The notes under the pieces were generated by a model that worked only from the letters and a program-made list of their open reading frames with translations, searched no databases and was not told the origin of the DNA. DNA of 64,000 nt from Loktanella sp. D2R18 (GTDB lineage Bacteria > Pseudomonadota > Alphaproteobacteria > Rhodobacterales > Rhodobacteraceae), in the NCBI RefSeq assembly GCF_003318235.1, contig NZ_QOCG01000009.1, positions 124,001-188,000 of the forward strand, given 5' to 3'. Made by a program: the position numbers and the translations under genes. Shown piece after piece: positions 57,197-64,000 of the stretch; position 1 is the first letter of the stretch; each line of letters starts with the position of its first letter.

Positions 57197-58246
57197 TTAC
57201 TGGTTATAGTAAGCAGCAAGACCTGCCCGTACAGTGCTAAACCAGGTGCCGTCTGCACGAATGTTTGCAATACCCGTGTTCAACGTTTCGACGATCAATT
57301 CAGCGTTCGGATTGCTTTTGTGAACGTAGACGGTGAGCGCAAAAACAGAGTTGATCTCAGGAACAACAGCAAATTCGCCCGTCACGCCGGCCTTTGTCAT
57401 AAGGTCGTCAGCTTGCGTCATCTCCATTTCGAAAACGTCTGCGCCGCCAGTCATCACTTCTTCGAAGCAGGCTTCTGGTGTCGCAGTTGAAATGTAGACG
57501 AGTTGATCTTCATCCAAATCATTCGCAGGCCCGACAATTTTACCGTACCCGTCAGGCACGCAAATTGTTTTACCAATAAAGTCAGCTGCGTTCGATGTCG
57601 CTCCCAATGGGCTGCCATCAGCAACAAACCAACCGGCGACGATCTCATATACCGGGTCCGCGAAAATGAATTCTTCGCAGCGCGCCAACATGTCTTCACC
57701 GAGCGACGGATCTTCACAATCGATCTTCATCCATGGGAATGTGCCGTCAAATGCGCCGCTTGGCAGCAAAACGGGCAAATGCGCGCCCCAATCGTTCACA
57801 AATGTGATATTATACTCTGTGTCCACCGTTGCCATCGCCGCAGCGACCAGCTGGGTGAACATACCGCCACCTTCAAGACCTTCGTCCGTGTAAGGCGCAT
57901 AATCGGTGCCTGTGATCAGGTGTAATTCTGTAAGCCCTGTTGAAACCGGCGCTGCTAGTGCAGTTGATGCCTGTGTCGCCGATGCCAAAGTTCCGTCTTC
58001 ACACGGCAAGTTGAGCCGCATACCTACGGAAATATCGTTCGGGTTCGGCCCAATGGCGGTGCGGTTTGCATCCCAGATTGTCTGAAAGCTGATCGATCCA
58101 TAGGCTTCACGCGCGATGCCGCTAAGCGAATCGCCGCGCTGCACGGTGTAAGAAGAGCAAGCCTCTTGCGCGGCTGCTGGCATCGCTGCGCCAAGCACCA
58201 CCCCGGTACTCATCAAAAGGCCACGTAGATGGTTAACTGATTTCAT
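57197..58246 (-). CDS. LysM plus extracellular solute-binding (SBP_bac_3-like) fusion protein
   Basis: A protein of 349 residues: signal peptide (MSTGVVLGAAMPAAAQ, cleaved after AAA), then one LysM repeat (YTVQRGDSLSGIAREAYGS, residues about 35-80), a short linker, then a periplasmic amino-acid/solute-binding fold (from about 110: LITGTDYAPYTDEGLEGGG, FDGTFPWMKIDCED, GKTICVPDGYGKI, FALTVYVHKSNPNAELI). LysM binds peptidoglycan, so the protein is probably a wall-attached binding protein. No transporter genes flank it, so uptake is unproven. The ATG at 58246 follows AAGGACGAAG. Confidence 0.8.
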   Translation of the reverse strand: MKSVNHLRGLLMSTGVVLGAAMPAAAQEACSSYTVQRGDSLSGIAREAYGSISFQTIWDANRTAIGPNPNDISVGMRLNLPCEDGTLASATQASTALAAPVSTGLTELHLITGTDYAPYTDEGLEGGGMFTQLVAAAMATVDTEYNITFVNDWGAHLPVLLPSGAFDGTFPWMKIDCEDPSLGEDMLARCEEFIFADPVYEIVAGWFVADGSPLGATSNAADFIGKTICVPDGYGKIVGPANDLDEDQLVYISTATPEACFEEVMTGGADVFEMEMTQADDLMTKAGVTGEFAVVPEINSVFALTVYVHKSNPNAELIVETLNTGIANIRADGTWFSTVRAGLAAYYNQ

Positions 58247-58528
58247 GGGTCTTCGTCCTTGTAGGTCAAATAATAATAACTTCAAACGCACCACGAAATA
58301 AAAATAGCGTTACTGAGAATAGCGTCTGATGCATTTATCTTGCGCAGTGAATTCGTCAACAATATGTCAAATTAAAGCAAACTTAGAAACAACCGCCCCA
58401 AGATCAGCATGGGCGGTCAAATTGACGTTTTTTTTGGCAGTTACAGTTTCCTCCAATTTTTGCGTATTTTCCTTTGAACAGCTTACGAGTTATGATTGAC
58501 TTGCCCCATCGTCATTTAAGGGAATATT
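58247..58528. promoter_or_regulatory. Divergent promoter region, LysM-SBP and vWA genes
   Basis: This 282-base gap separates the two divergent secreted-protein genes and must carry both promoters. It is A+T-rich. AAGGGA at 58519-58524 serves the vWA gene. I see no clear dyad. Confidence 0.45.
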
Positions 58529-61500
58529 ATGCGTAGTTTTATTACATGCTTTATCACCGCAACGCTTGCGACAGCGTCGGTTGCACAAGATTCACCCAAC
58601 ACAATTTTGGTACTCGACGGGTCTGGGTCGATGTGGGGTCAAATTGATGGCGTTGCAAAAATTACAATCGCCCAAGACGTCGTTTCAGAATTGCTCTCCG
58701 ACTTTCCTGCGGATGAAGGGCTTGGCCTGACAGTTTATGGCCACCGCGAACGTGGCAATTGCACAGATATCGAAACGATCGTGGCCCCTGCTCCCGGTAC
58801 CGCCGATGAAATTGTTGCGGCGGTCAACGGCATTAAGCCATTGGGCAAAACTCCTATGACCGATGCGGTGATCGCCGCTGCCGAGGCGCTGCGCTATACT
58901 GAAGACAGTGCAACCGTGATTTTGGTGTCGGACGGTGTCGAGACCTGTAACCCGGACCCATGCGCCGCTGCCCGCCTACTCGAAGAAGCCGGCATTGATT
59001 TCACCGCGCATGTGGTGGGCTTTGATGTCTCAGACCCCGAAGCCCTTGCGCAAATGCAATGTATCGCCGAAGAGACCGGCGGGCAGTTTCTAACTGCTGA
59101 CACCGCTGATGAGCTGGATCTGGCGATGGCATCTATGGTGATGGAGCCTGATCCGATAGCGATTACGGGCGTTTTTGAGGCCCGGATTGGCGATAATGCC
59201 GGGCTCTTGGTGCAAGATCCGATCATTTGGGACATCAGCAATGAAGACGGCGTGATTGTCGAAGGCGCGCAAGGCAATCCATTCACGGTTGATCTGTTCG
59301 CAGGGGCAACAACGGCCACAGCCTATCGGATCATTGACGAAGTCGAAGTTTCGACCGCGATCGATGTGACCGGTGCCAATGATGTGACTGTCACCGTTAT
59401 TTTCCCAGAAGTCGTGCCAACCGCGACTGTCAACGCGCCAGAAACTGCCGTGGCGGGATCAACGATCCCGATTGATTGGACCGGACCAAACAACAACAAT
59501 GATCAAATCATCACCACTGCGCCGGGCGAAACGCGGACATTGACCTTTGTGCAAACCGACGCTGGCACGCCCGCGAATTTGCGGATGCCCCCGGTCGAAG
59601 GCACGTATGACATTCACTATCTCCTGCGCGATGGTTCAAACGAATTCTTGGCAAGCACCACAATTCTTGTGACGCCTGCGATCGCGACACTGAATGCACC
59701 AGATACAGGTGCGATTGGCAGCGAAATCGCTGTGGAATGGGCTGGTCCCGATTACCAAGGCGACATGATTTTGATGGCGCAAGACGGCGGGTCGAGCACC
59801 ATTAGCCCCGTGCCAACCAGCCGCGGCAATCCTACGACACTGACCCTGCCGATCACGCCGGGCATGTATGAAATCCGCTACCGGATGCAACAGGGCAACA
59901 CGATCCTTGCCACCAAACAAATTGAGGTCACGCCAGTGCCCGTGACGATTCTCAGCCCAGAAGAGGCCCCGCTTGGCTCAACGATCCAAGTTGGTTGGGA
60001 TGGCCCTGATAACGATGACGACTACATCGGCGTTGGAAAAGTCGGCGCCGAAGGTGGCAACGCTTGGGACAACTATGCGTACACACGCGACGGCAATCCT
60101 GTATCGCTGCTGATGCCGCCTGAATCAGGTGACTATCTGATCGGCTACTTTGATGGTGAAACCCGTGAGATGCTGGGGTCTTCTTCGATAACTTTGACCC
60201 CTGTCGATGTCACGATCACTGCCCCTACCGAAGCAATTGCAGGCGAAGAAATTTCTATCGCTTGGGTTGGACCGGACTATAATGACGACTACCTTGGCAT
60301 TGGTATCGTTGGCGCGGACGGCGGCAACGCGTGGGAAAACTACAGCTATACCCGTGACGGTGACCCGTTGACGCTGCGTGTACCACCGCTACCCGGCGAC
60401 TACGAAATCAGCTATTTCCTTAGCCAAGATCGCACAAAAATGGCGACGGTGCCGATCACGGTTACGGATGTAGTGGCGGAGGTCTCAGCCCCTGCAGAGG
60501 CGATTGTCGGTTCTGATATAGAAGTCACATGGTCAGGACCGGATTATGACGATGATTACATCGGCATTGGCAAAGTGGGCGCCACGGGCGGCAATGCTTG
60601 GGAAAACTACGCCTACACACGCGAAGGCAGCCCTGCGACGCTCACGATCCCCGCTGAACCGGGGGACTATGTCATCACTTATTTTGTCGCCCAAGACCGG
60701 GTGCCACTGGCAACAACAACGATCACAGTGACAGAAGCACAAGCATCAGTGACCGCCCCTGCAGAGGCGATTGCGGGCGCGGATATTCAAGTGTCGTGGA
60801 ATGGCCCGGGCTATGACAACGACTATATCGGTATCGGCAAAGTGGGGGCGTCGGGCGGCGACGCATGGGAAAACTACATCTACGTCCAAACCGATAGCGA
60901 AGGCACGCTGCAAATGCCCATCGAGCCAGGCGAATATGTGATCAGCTATTTCTTGCAGCAAGACCGCGTAGTCCTTGCCAGCACAACGATCACCTTGACC
61001 AAGGTTGAGGCCGGTGTAGCCGCCCCTGAAACAGCCCCAATGGGGTCAACCATAGCCGTCGAGTGGACGGGCCCCGATTACGATGACGACTATATCGGTA
61101 TTGGCAAGGTTGGTGAAACGGGCGGCAATCAATGGCAGAACTATGTATACACCCGTGATGGTAGCCCTGCATCTTTGCTTGTTCCGGCAGAACCCGGCGA
61201 CTATGTGATCCGCTATTTTGCCCAGCAAGATCGGACCATGTTGGCATCCACAACAATCACTGTCACCGATGTGAAAGCCCAATTGGTGGCCGATGCCACC
61301 GCGACGGCGGGCACCGAGATCACCGTTGGCTGGGACGGACCTGATTATGAAAGTGACTACATCGCAATTGGGCGCGCAGGTGCCACAGGCGGTGATCAAT
61401 GGGAAACATATGCATACACCCATGATGGCAACCCGGTCACTGTGCACGTGCCTGACGCATCAGGTGACTACCTGATCAAGTATTTCATCCAGCAAGGCCG

Positions 61501-61537
61501 CGTGCCAATTGCCGCAATCCCGCTGACTGTGGAATAA
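58529..61537 (+). CDS. Secreted von Willebrand factor A protein with eight C-terminal repeats
   Basis: A 1002-residue protein. After a signal peptide (ATLATASVAQ) comes a vWA domain (about 25-215) with a complete metal-ion site: Asp30-Gly-Ser-Gly-Ser34 (LDGSGSMW), Thr in GKTPMTDAV and Asp in VSDGVET. From about residue 300 follow eight repeats of about 89 residues, each starting in the pattern APxxAxxGSxI-W-GP and carrying GPDYDDDYIGIGKVG, GGNAWENYAYTRDG and GDYVISYF-like blocks, most regular in repeats 3-8 (period 267 bases). The first two repeats are the most degraded. Such proteins bind ligands or surfaces with metal; the partner is unknown. Confidence 0.85.
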   Translation: MRSFITCFITATLATASVAQDSPNTILVLDGSGSMWGQIDGVAKITIAQDVVSELLSDFPADEGLGLTVYGHRERGNCTDIETIVAPAPGTADEIVAAVNGIKPLGKTPMTDAVIAAAEALRYTEDSATVILVSDGVETCNPDPCAAARLLEEAGIDFTAHVVGFDVSDPEALAQMQCIAEETGGQFLTADTADELDLAMASMVMEPDPIAITGVFEARIGDNAGLLVQDPIIWDISNEDGVIVEGAQGNPFTVDLFAGATTATAYRIIDEVEVSTAIDVTGANDVTVTVIFPEVVPTATVNAPETAVAGSTIPIDWTGPNNNNDQIITTAPGETRTLTFVQTDAGTPANLRMPPVEGTYDIHYLLRDGSNEFLASTTILVTPAIATLNAPDTGAIGSEIAVEWAGPDYQGDMILMAQDGGSSTISPVPTSRGNPTTLTLPITPGMYEIRYRMQQGNTILATKQIEVTPVPVTILSPEEAPLGSTIQVGWDGPDNDDDYIGVGKVGAEGGNAWDNYAYTRDGNPVSLLMPPESGDYLIGYFDGETREMLGSSSITLTPVDVTITAPTEAIAGEEISIAWVGPDYNDDYLGIGIVGADGGNAWENYSYTRDGDPLTLRVPPLPGDYEISYFLSQDRTKMATVPITVTDVVAEVSAPAEAIVGSDIEVTWSGPDYDDDYIGIGKVGATGGNAWENYAYTREGSPATLTIPAEPGDYVITYFVAQDRVPLATTTITVTEAQASVTAPAEAIAGADIQVSWNGPGYDNDYIGIGKVGASGGDAWENYIYVQTDSEGTLQMPIEPGEYVISYFLQQDRVVLASTTITLTKVEAGVAAPETAPMGSTIAVEWTGPDYDDDYIGIGKVGETGGNQWQNYVYTRDGSPASLLVPAEPGDYVIRYFAQQDRTMLASTTITVTDVKAQLVADATATAGTEITVGWDGPDYESDYIAIGRAGATGGDQWETYAYTHDGNPVTVHVPDASGDYLIKYFIQQGRVPIAAIPLTVE
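59427..61534 (+). repeat. Eight tandem coding repeats of about 267 bases
   Basis: Repeat starts by the APxxA motif are near 59427, 59691, 59948, 60215, 60482, 60749, 61016 and 61283; the last five intervals are 267 bases. The repeats diverge in DNA but keep a protein pattern of W-GP, an Asp-rich DDDYIGIG-like loop, GG-W-NY and GDY-I-YF. The Asp-rich loop could bind calcium, which is inference. Confidence 0.85.
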
Positions 61538-61546
61538 TCCAAAACA

Positions 61547-61583
61547 AAAGCCCCCCGCAACCAACATTGCAGGGGGCTTTTTT
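61547..61583. terminator. Bidirectional Rho-independent terminator between vWA gene and lpdA
   Basis: GCCCCC-C-GCAA and TTGC-A-GGGGGC pair as a stem of ten with one mismatch, with A-run before and T6 after, so it can end transcripts of both convergent genes. Confidence 0.9.
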
Positions 61584-61613
61584 ACGACCAAATCAAATTG
61601 ATCTGATCAAAAA

Positions 61614-63008
61614 TTACATGTGAATGACACGGTCATAAGCATCCAGCACAGTTTCGTGCATCATTTCTGATAGGGTCGGATGCGGGAACACGGTGTTCAT
61701 CAAATCTTCCTCGGTGGTTTCCAGCTGGCGGCCGATAACGTAACCTTGGATCAGCTCGGTCACTTCGGCACCCACCATATGTGCGCCCAGCAATTCGCCT
61801 GTTTTTGCATCAAACACGGTCTTGATCATGCCTTCAGGTTCACCAAGCGCAACGGCTTTACCATTGCCGATGAACGGAAATTTGCCGACCTTTACAGTAT
61901 ATCCTAATTCCTTTGCCTTCGCTTCGGTATATCCAACACTTGCGACCTGCGGGTGGCAATAGGTGCAGCCTGCGATGCTTTCGGGTTTGACCGGATGCGC
62001 ATGTTTACCACCGATCAGATCAGCAACCATGACACCTTCATGGCTGGCTTTATGTGCAAGCCACGGCGCGCCCGCGATGTCACCAATCGCATATAGCCCC
62101 TCAACGCCGGTACGGCAGAATTCATCTGTAACAACATGGGTCCGATCAATTTTCACGCCCAATGCTTCTAGCCCCAGACCTTCAACGTTACCGACAATGC
62201 CAACGGCGCTGATCACCGTATCAAACTCTTGCTTTTCGACTTTACCACCGGTTTCGATATGGGCGACAACCTTGTCTTTGCTGCGGTCTAGCTGCTTGAC
62301 CACGGATTTTTCAAGAATTTTCATGCCCTGCTTCACAAACTGCTTTTTCGCAAAGGCGCTGATATCAGCGTCTTCAACAGGCAGCACGCGATCCATGACT
62401 TCGACCACGGTCGTGTCGGCGCCTAGCGTATTATAGAAACTTGCGAATTCAATGCCGATGGCACCGGACCCGATGACCAGCAGCTTTTTCGGCTGATGCG
62501 GTGGGACAAGCGCGTGACGGTATGACCAGACGCGGTCGCCATCGGCCTCTAACCCCGGAAGGTTGCGTGCCCGCGCGCCGGTCGCGAGCACGATGTTTTT
62601 GCCGGTCAGTTCTTCGGTGCCCTTGTCGGTTTTTACCGTGACCTTACCTTTGCCCGGGATTGTTGCCTCTCCCATGAACACAGTGACTTTGTTCTTTTTC
62701 AGAAGGTGCTTAACGCCGCCTTCCATCTGCTTGGACACACCGCGCGATCGTTTCACAACCGCGTCGAGATCGTAACCGATACCTTCGGCGGACAGACCAA
62801 ACTCTTTGGCGCGATGCATCAGGTGAAAGACTTCAGAAGACCGCAACAGCGCCTTGGTCGGGATACAGCCCCAGTTCAAACAAATCCCACCAAGATTTTC
62901 ACGCTCGATCACAGCGACATTCAGCCCAAGCTGCGCACCGCGGATAGCGGCGACATAACCCCCGGGTCCCGCACCAATTACGATCATATCAAAGTTCTTC
63001 GCGGCCAT
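61614..63008 (-). CDS. lpdA: Dihydrolipoyl dehydrogenase
   Basis: A 464-residue flavin disulfide reductase with the FAD-binding GAGPGGYVAAIRGAQLG, redox pair Cys43 and Cys48 in GGICLNWGCIPTK, NAD motif GSGAIGIEFASFYNTLG and the C-terminal His/Glu pair HPHPTLSE (HPTLSE). It reoxidises lipoyl groups of the pyruvate, 2-oxoglutarate or branched-chain complexes. Which complex it serves is not shown, because no E1/E2 genes are in the window. Confidence 0.95.
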   Translation of the reverse strand: MAAKNFDMIVIGAGPGGYVAAIRGAQLGLNVAVIERENLGGICLNWGCIPTKALLRSSEVFHLMHRAKEFGLSAEGIGYDLDAVVKRSRGVSKQMEGGVKHLLKKNKVTVFMGEATIPGKGKVTVKTDKGTEELTGKNIVLATGARARNLPGLEADGDRVWSYRHALVPPHQPKKLLVIGSGAIGIEFASFYNTLGADTTVVEVMDRVLPVEDADISAFAKKQFVKQGMKILEKSVVKQLDRSKDKVVAHIETGGKVEKQEFDTVISAVGIVGNVEGLGLEALGVKIDRTHVVTDEFCRTGVEGLYAIGDIAGAPWLAHKASHEGVMVADLIGGKHAHPVKPESIAGCTYCHPQVASVGYTEAKAKELGYTVKVGKFPFIGNGKAVALGEPEGMIKTVFDAKTGELLGAHMVGAEVTELIQGYVIGRQLETTEEDLMNTVFPHPTLSEMMHETVLDAYDRVIHM

Positions 63009-63110
63009 GCCAGGTCCTCCAATTTCAATATTAGTTCAACACTAAACTATTATCCCAAGGACCTCTAGTGACCTTGGGGCATATCGGGCATTTGATGCAT
63101 GCATAGAGAG

Positions 63111-63692
63111 TTAAGCGTTCGAGCTGATCTGCGACTGATAGGCCGCACCATATCCACCAGCATCTAGAAACCGCTGCTCTGACGGGGTCGTTTCGCGCCC
63201 TAATGCATTGTTTCTATAGGGAAACCGTCCAAAATCACGGATCACCGTACGGTGGGCGCAAGCGTGATCGATGTTATTGGCCCCATGCAGAGGCATCCGG
63301 TCGTGGATCAAGCGCACAGCGCGATCTTGATCCGTCAAACACTCTGAATGCATCAAAGGAAGATAGAAAAACTGCCGCGCGGGTTCATCAATTTTCAAAT
63401 CCCAATTGCGATCAATCGCCATTTTTGCTGCCGCGCGGGCCAAAGTATCGGTTGAGAATGCATTGCCTTGATCCCGGAACATATTGCGCGGGAACTGATC
63501 GGTCAGGATAATATAAGCCAAGGTCCCCGTCGCATAAGTGAGCCATAGCCCAAGCGCGCCTTCGCTCGCTTCTTGCCATGTCTCTAGAAACTTATCGCGG
63601 ATTTGCGCATCCAACGCTGGATCTGCCTTATACCAATCCGCGGGCGCACAATCATCCAACCAAAACGCCAGTACCTCTTGGGGGGTAACCAT
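63111..63692 (-). CDS. DUF924 family protein
   Basis: A protein of 193 residues with EVLAFWLDDCAPADWYKADP, LAYIILTDQFPRNMFRDQGN, FFYLPLMHSECLTDQDRAV and FGRFPYRNNALGRETTPSEQ, the DUF924 pattern. It is all-helical by composition and of unknown function. AAGGAG lies seven bases before the ATG at 63692; the frame is open to 63740. It lies 102 bases upstream of lpdA in the same direction. Confidence 0.88.
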   Translation of the reverse strand: MVTPQEVLAFWLDDCAPADWYKADPALDAQIRDKFLETWQEASEGALGLWLTYATGTLAYIILTDQFPRNMFRDQGNAFSTDTLARAAAKMAIDRNWDLKIDEPARQFFYLPLMHSECLTDQDRAVRLIHDRMPLHGANNIDHACAHRTVIRDFGRFPYRNNALGRETTPSEQRFLDAGGYGAAYQSQISSNA

Positions 63693-63800
63693 TGATCTAC
63701 TCCTTAACCTGCCTGTCGTTAGGGCAAGCCAAGCAGACAAAACCTATCCTGACAAGGTGATTTTGCGGCGAAACCGATCAAGACATTCTACAGCGTGACA

Positions 63801-64000
63801 TTATTCGGCATTCTCCTCCTCGTCGCCAGCCTCGATATAGACCTCCAGCGCGACCTCGGTTGCGACTGCGGTTGATGCGGCGGTGACTGGAACATATGGC
63901 ACCGTTTCAGTATCCAGATCGCTGCGGCTCCGCTGGGTCATCCGGTACAGGCCATAGACGCCAATCGCTAGCATCAGTGCCGCCGTAAACAACCAATAAC
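63801..64000 (-). CDS. C-terminal end of a membrane transporter (cut by window edge)
   Basis: The minus-strand frame from the window edge to TAA at 63801 encodes YWLFTAALMLAIGVYGLYRM, then a cytoplasmic tail ending EVYIEAGDEEENAE. The single helix and tail resemble the end of an MFS-type transporter, but the rest is outside the window, so the family is a guess. Confidence 0.45.
   Translation of the reverse strand, partial: YWLFTAALMLAIGVYGLYRMTQRSRSDLDTETVPYVPVTAASTAVATEVALEVYIEAGDEEENAE

Noticed and set aside
59427..61534. A CRISPR-like or satellite array suggested by regular spacing
   Set aside because: The period is 267 bases in one frame, the units diverge at DNA level and all keep an open reading frame, so they are protein repeats and not a CRISPR array.

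Overview
The window looks like a chromosomal segment of a marine alphaproteobacterium of the family Rhodobacteraceae (Roseobacter group, Loktanella/Yoonia/Octadecabacter-like). The grounds are the gene order trpGD-ung-trpC-moaC-moeA-lexA, a gene-transfer-agent (GTA) type lysis cassette, alphaproteobacterial SOS boxes of the form GAAC-N7-GAAC, and protein-level resemblance to families known from that group. The species assignment is inference. I see no rRNA, tRNA, CRISPR array, intact insertion sequence or plasmid/phage origin. Most of the window is dense housekeeping sequence with short accessory patches.

Layout. 1-7.1 kb: the 5' part of pdxH (minus strand), then a plus-strand run fabI, LysE-type exporter, gpt, aminotransferase, membrane-anchored peptidyl-prolyl isomerase, trpE. 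7.1-8.7 kb: an inverted polysaccharide-deacetylase-like gene that splits trpE from the other trp genes. 8.8-14.7 kb: a tightly overlapping series trpG, trpD, uracil-DNA glycosylase, trpC, moaC, a wrecked GIY-YIG gene, moeA, then SOS-controlled lexA. 14.7-20.9 kb: comEC (minus), gltX, gltA with a strong terminator, a GNAT acetyltransferase and a DUF2087 protein. 20.9-28.8 kb (minus): enoyl-CoA hydratase, ccmH, ccmF, a three-gene GTA lysis cassette, ccmE, argC, murI and a lysophospholipid acyltransferase. 29-31.9 kb: LysR regulator, two secreted proteins of unknown role, and a 617-base gap with a candidate small RNA. 32-38.7 kb: purL, bolA, monothiol glutaredoxin, a membrane-anchored glutaredoxin-like protein without active-site cysteine, zapA with a coiled-coil partner (minus), and tkt.

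38.7-43.7 kb is more accessory: a small acidic protein and a truncated copy of it, a secreted Cys-containing protein, a GlxA-type regulator divergent from DUF1272 and DJ-1/PfpI genes, and an SDR oxidoreductase with its likely MerR regulator. 43.8-46.8 kb holds two GAPDH genes that differ at the cofactor-specificity residue, with GTTARCGYTAAC-like operators upstream of both and a tiny membrane-protein gene just before the second. 46.9-54.1 kb: OafA/SGNH acyltransferase, alpha/beta hydrolase, coaD, CBS protein, LysR divergent from mmsA, another hydrolase. 54.1-64 kb: SOS-controlled uvrA, a secreted LysM plus solute-binding fusion, a large secreted von Willebrand factor A protein with eight beta-type repeats, lpdA, a DUF924 protein and the end of a membrane transporter.

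The most notable points are the GTA lysis cassette inside the cytochrome c maturation cluster, the cysteine-less glutaredoxin fold next to a real BolA-Grx4 pair, the two GAPDHs with matched operators, the repeat-built vWA protein beside a LysM-binding protein, and the GIY-YIG remnant that still keeps its translational-coupling overlaps.
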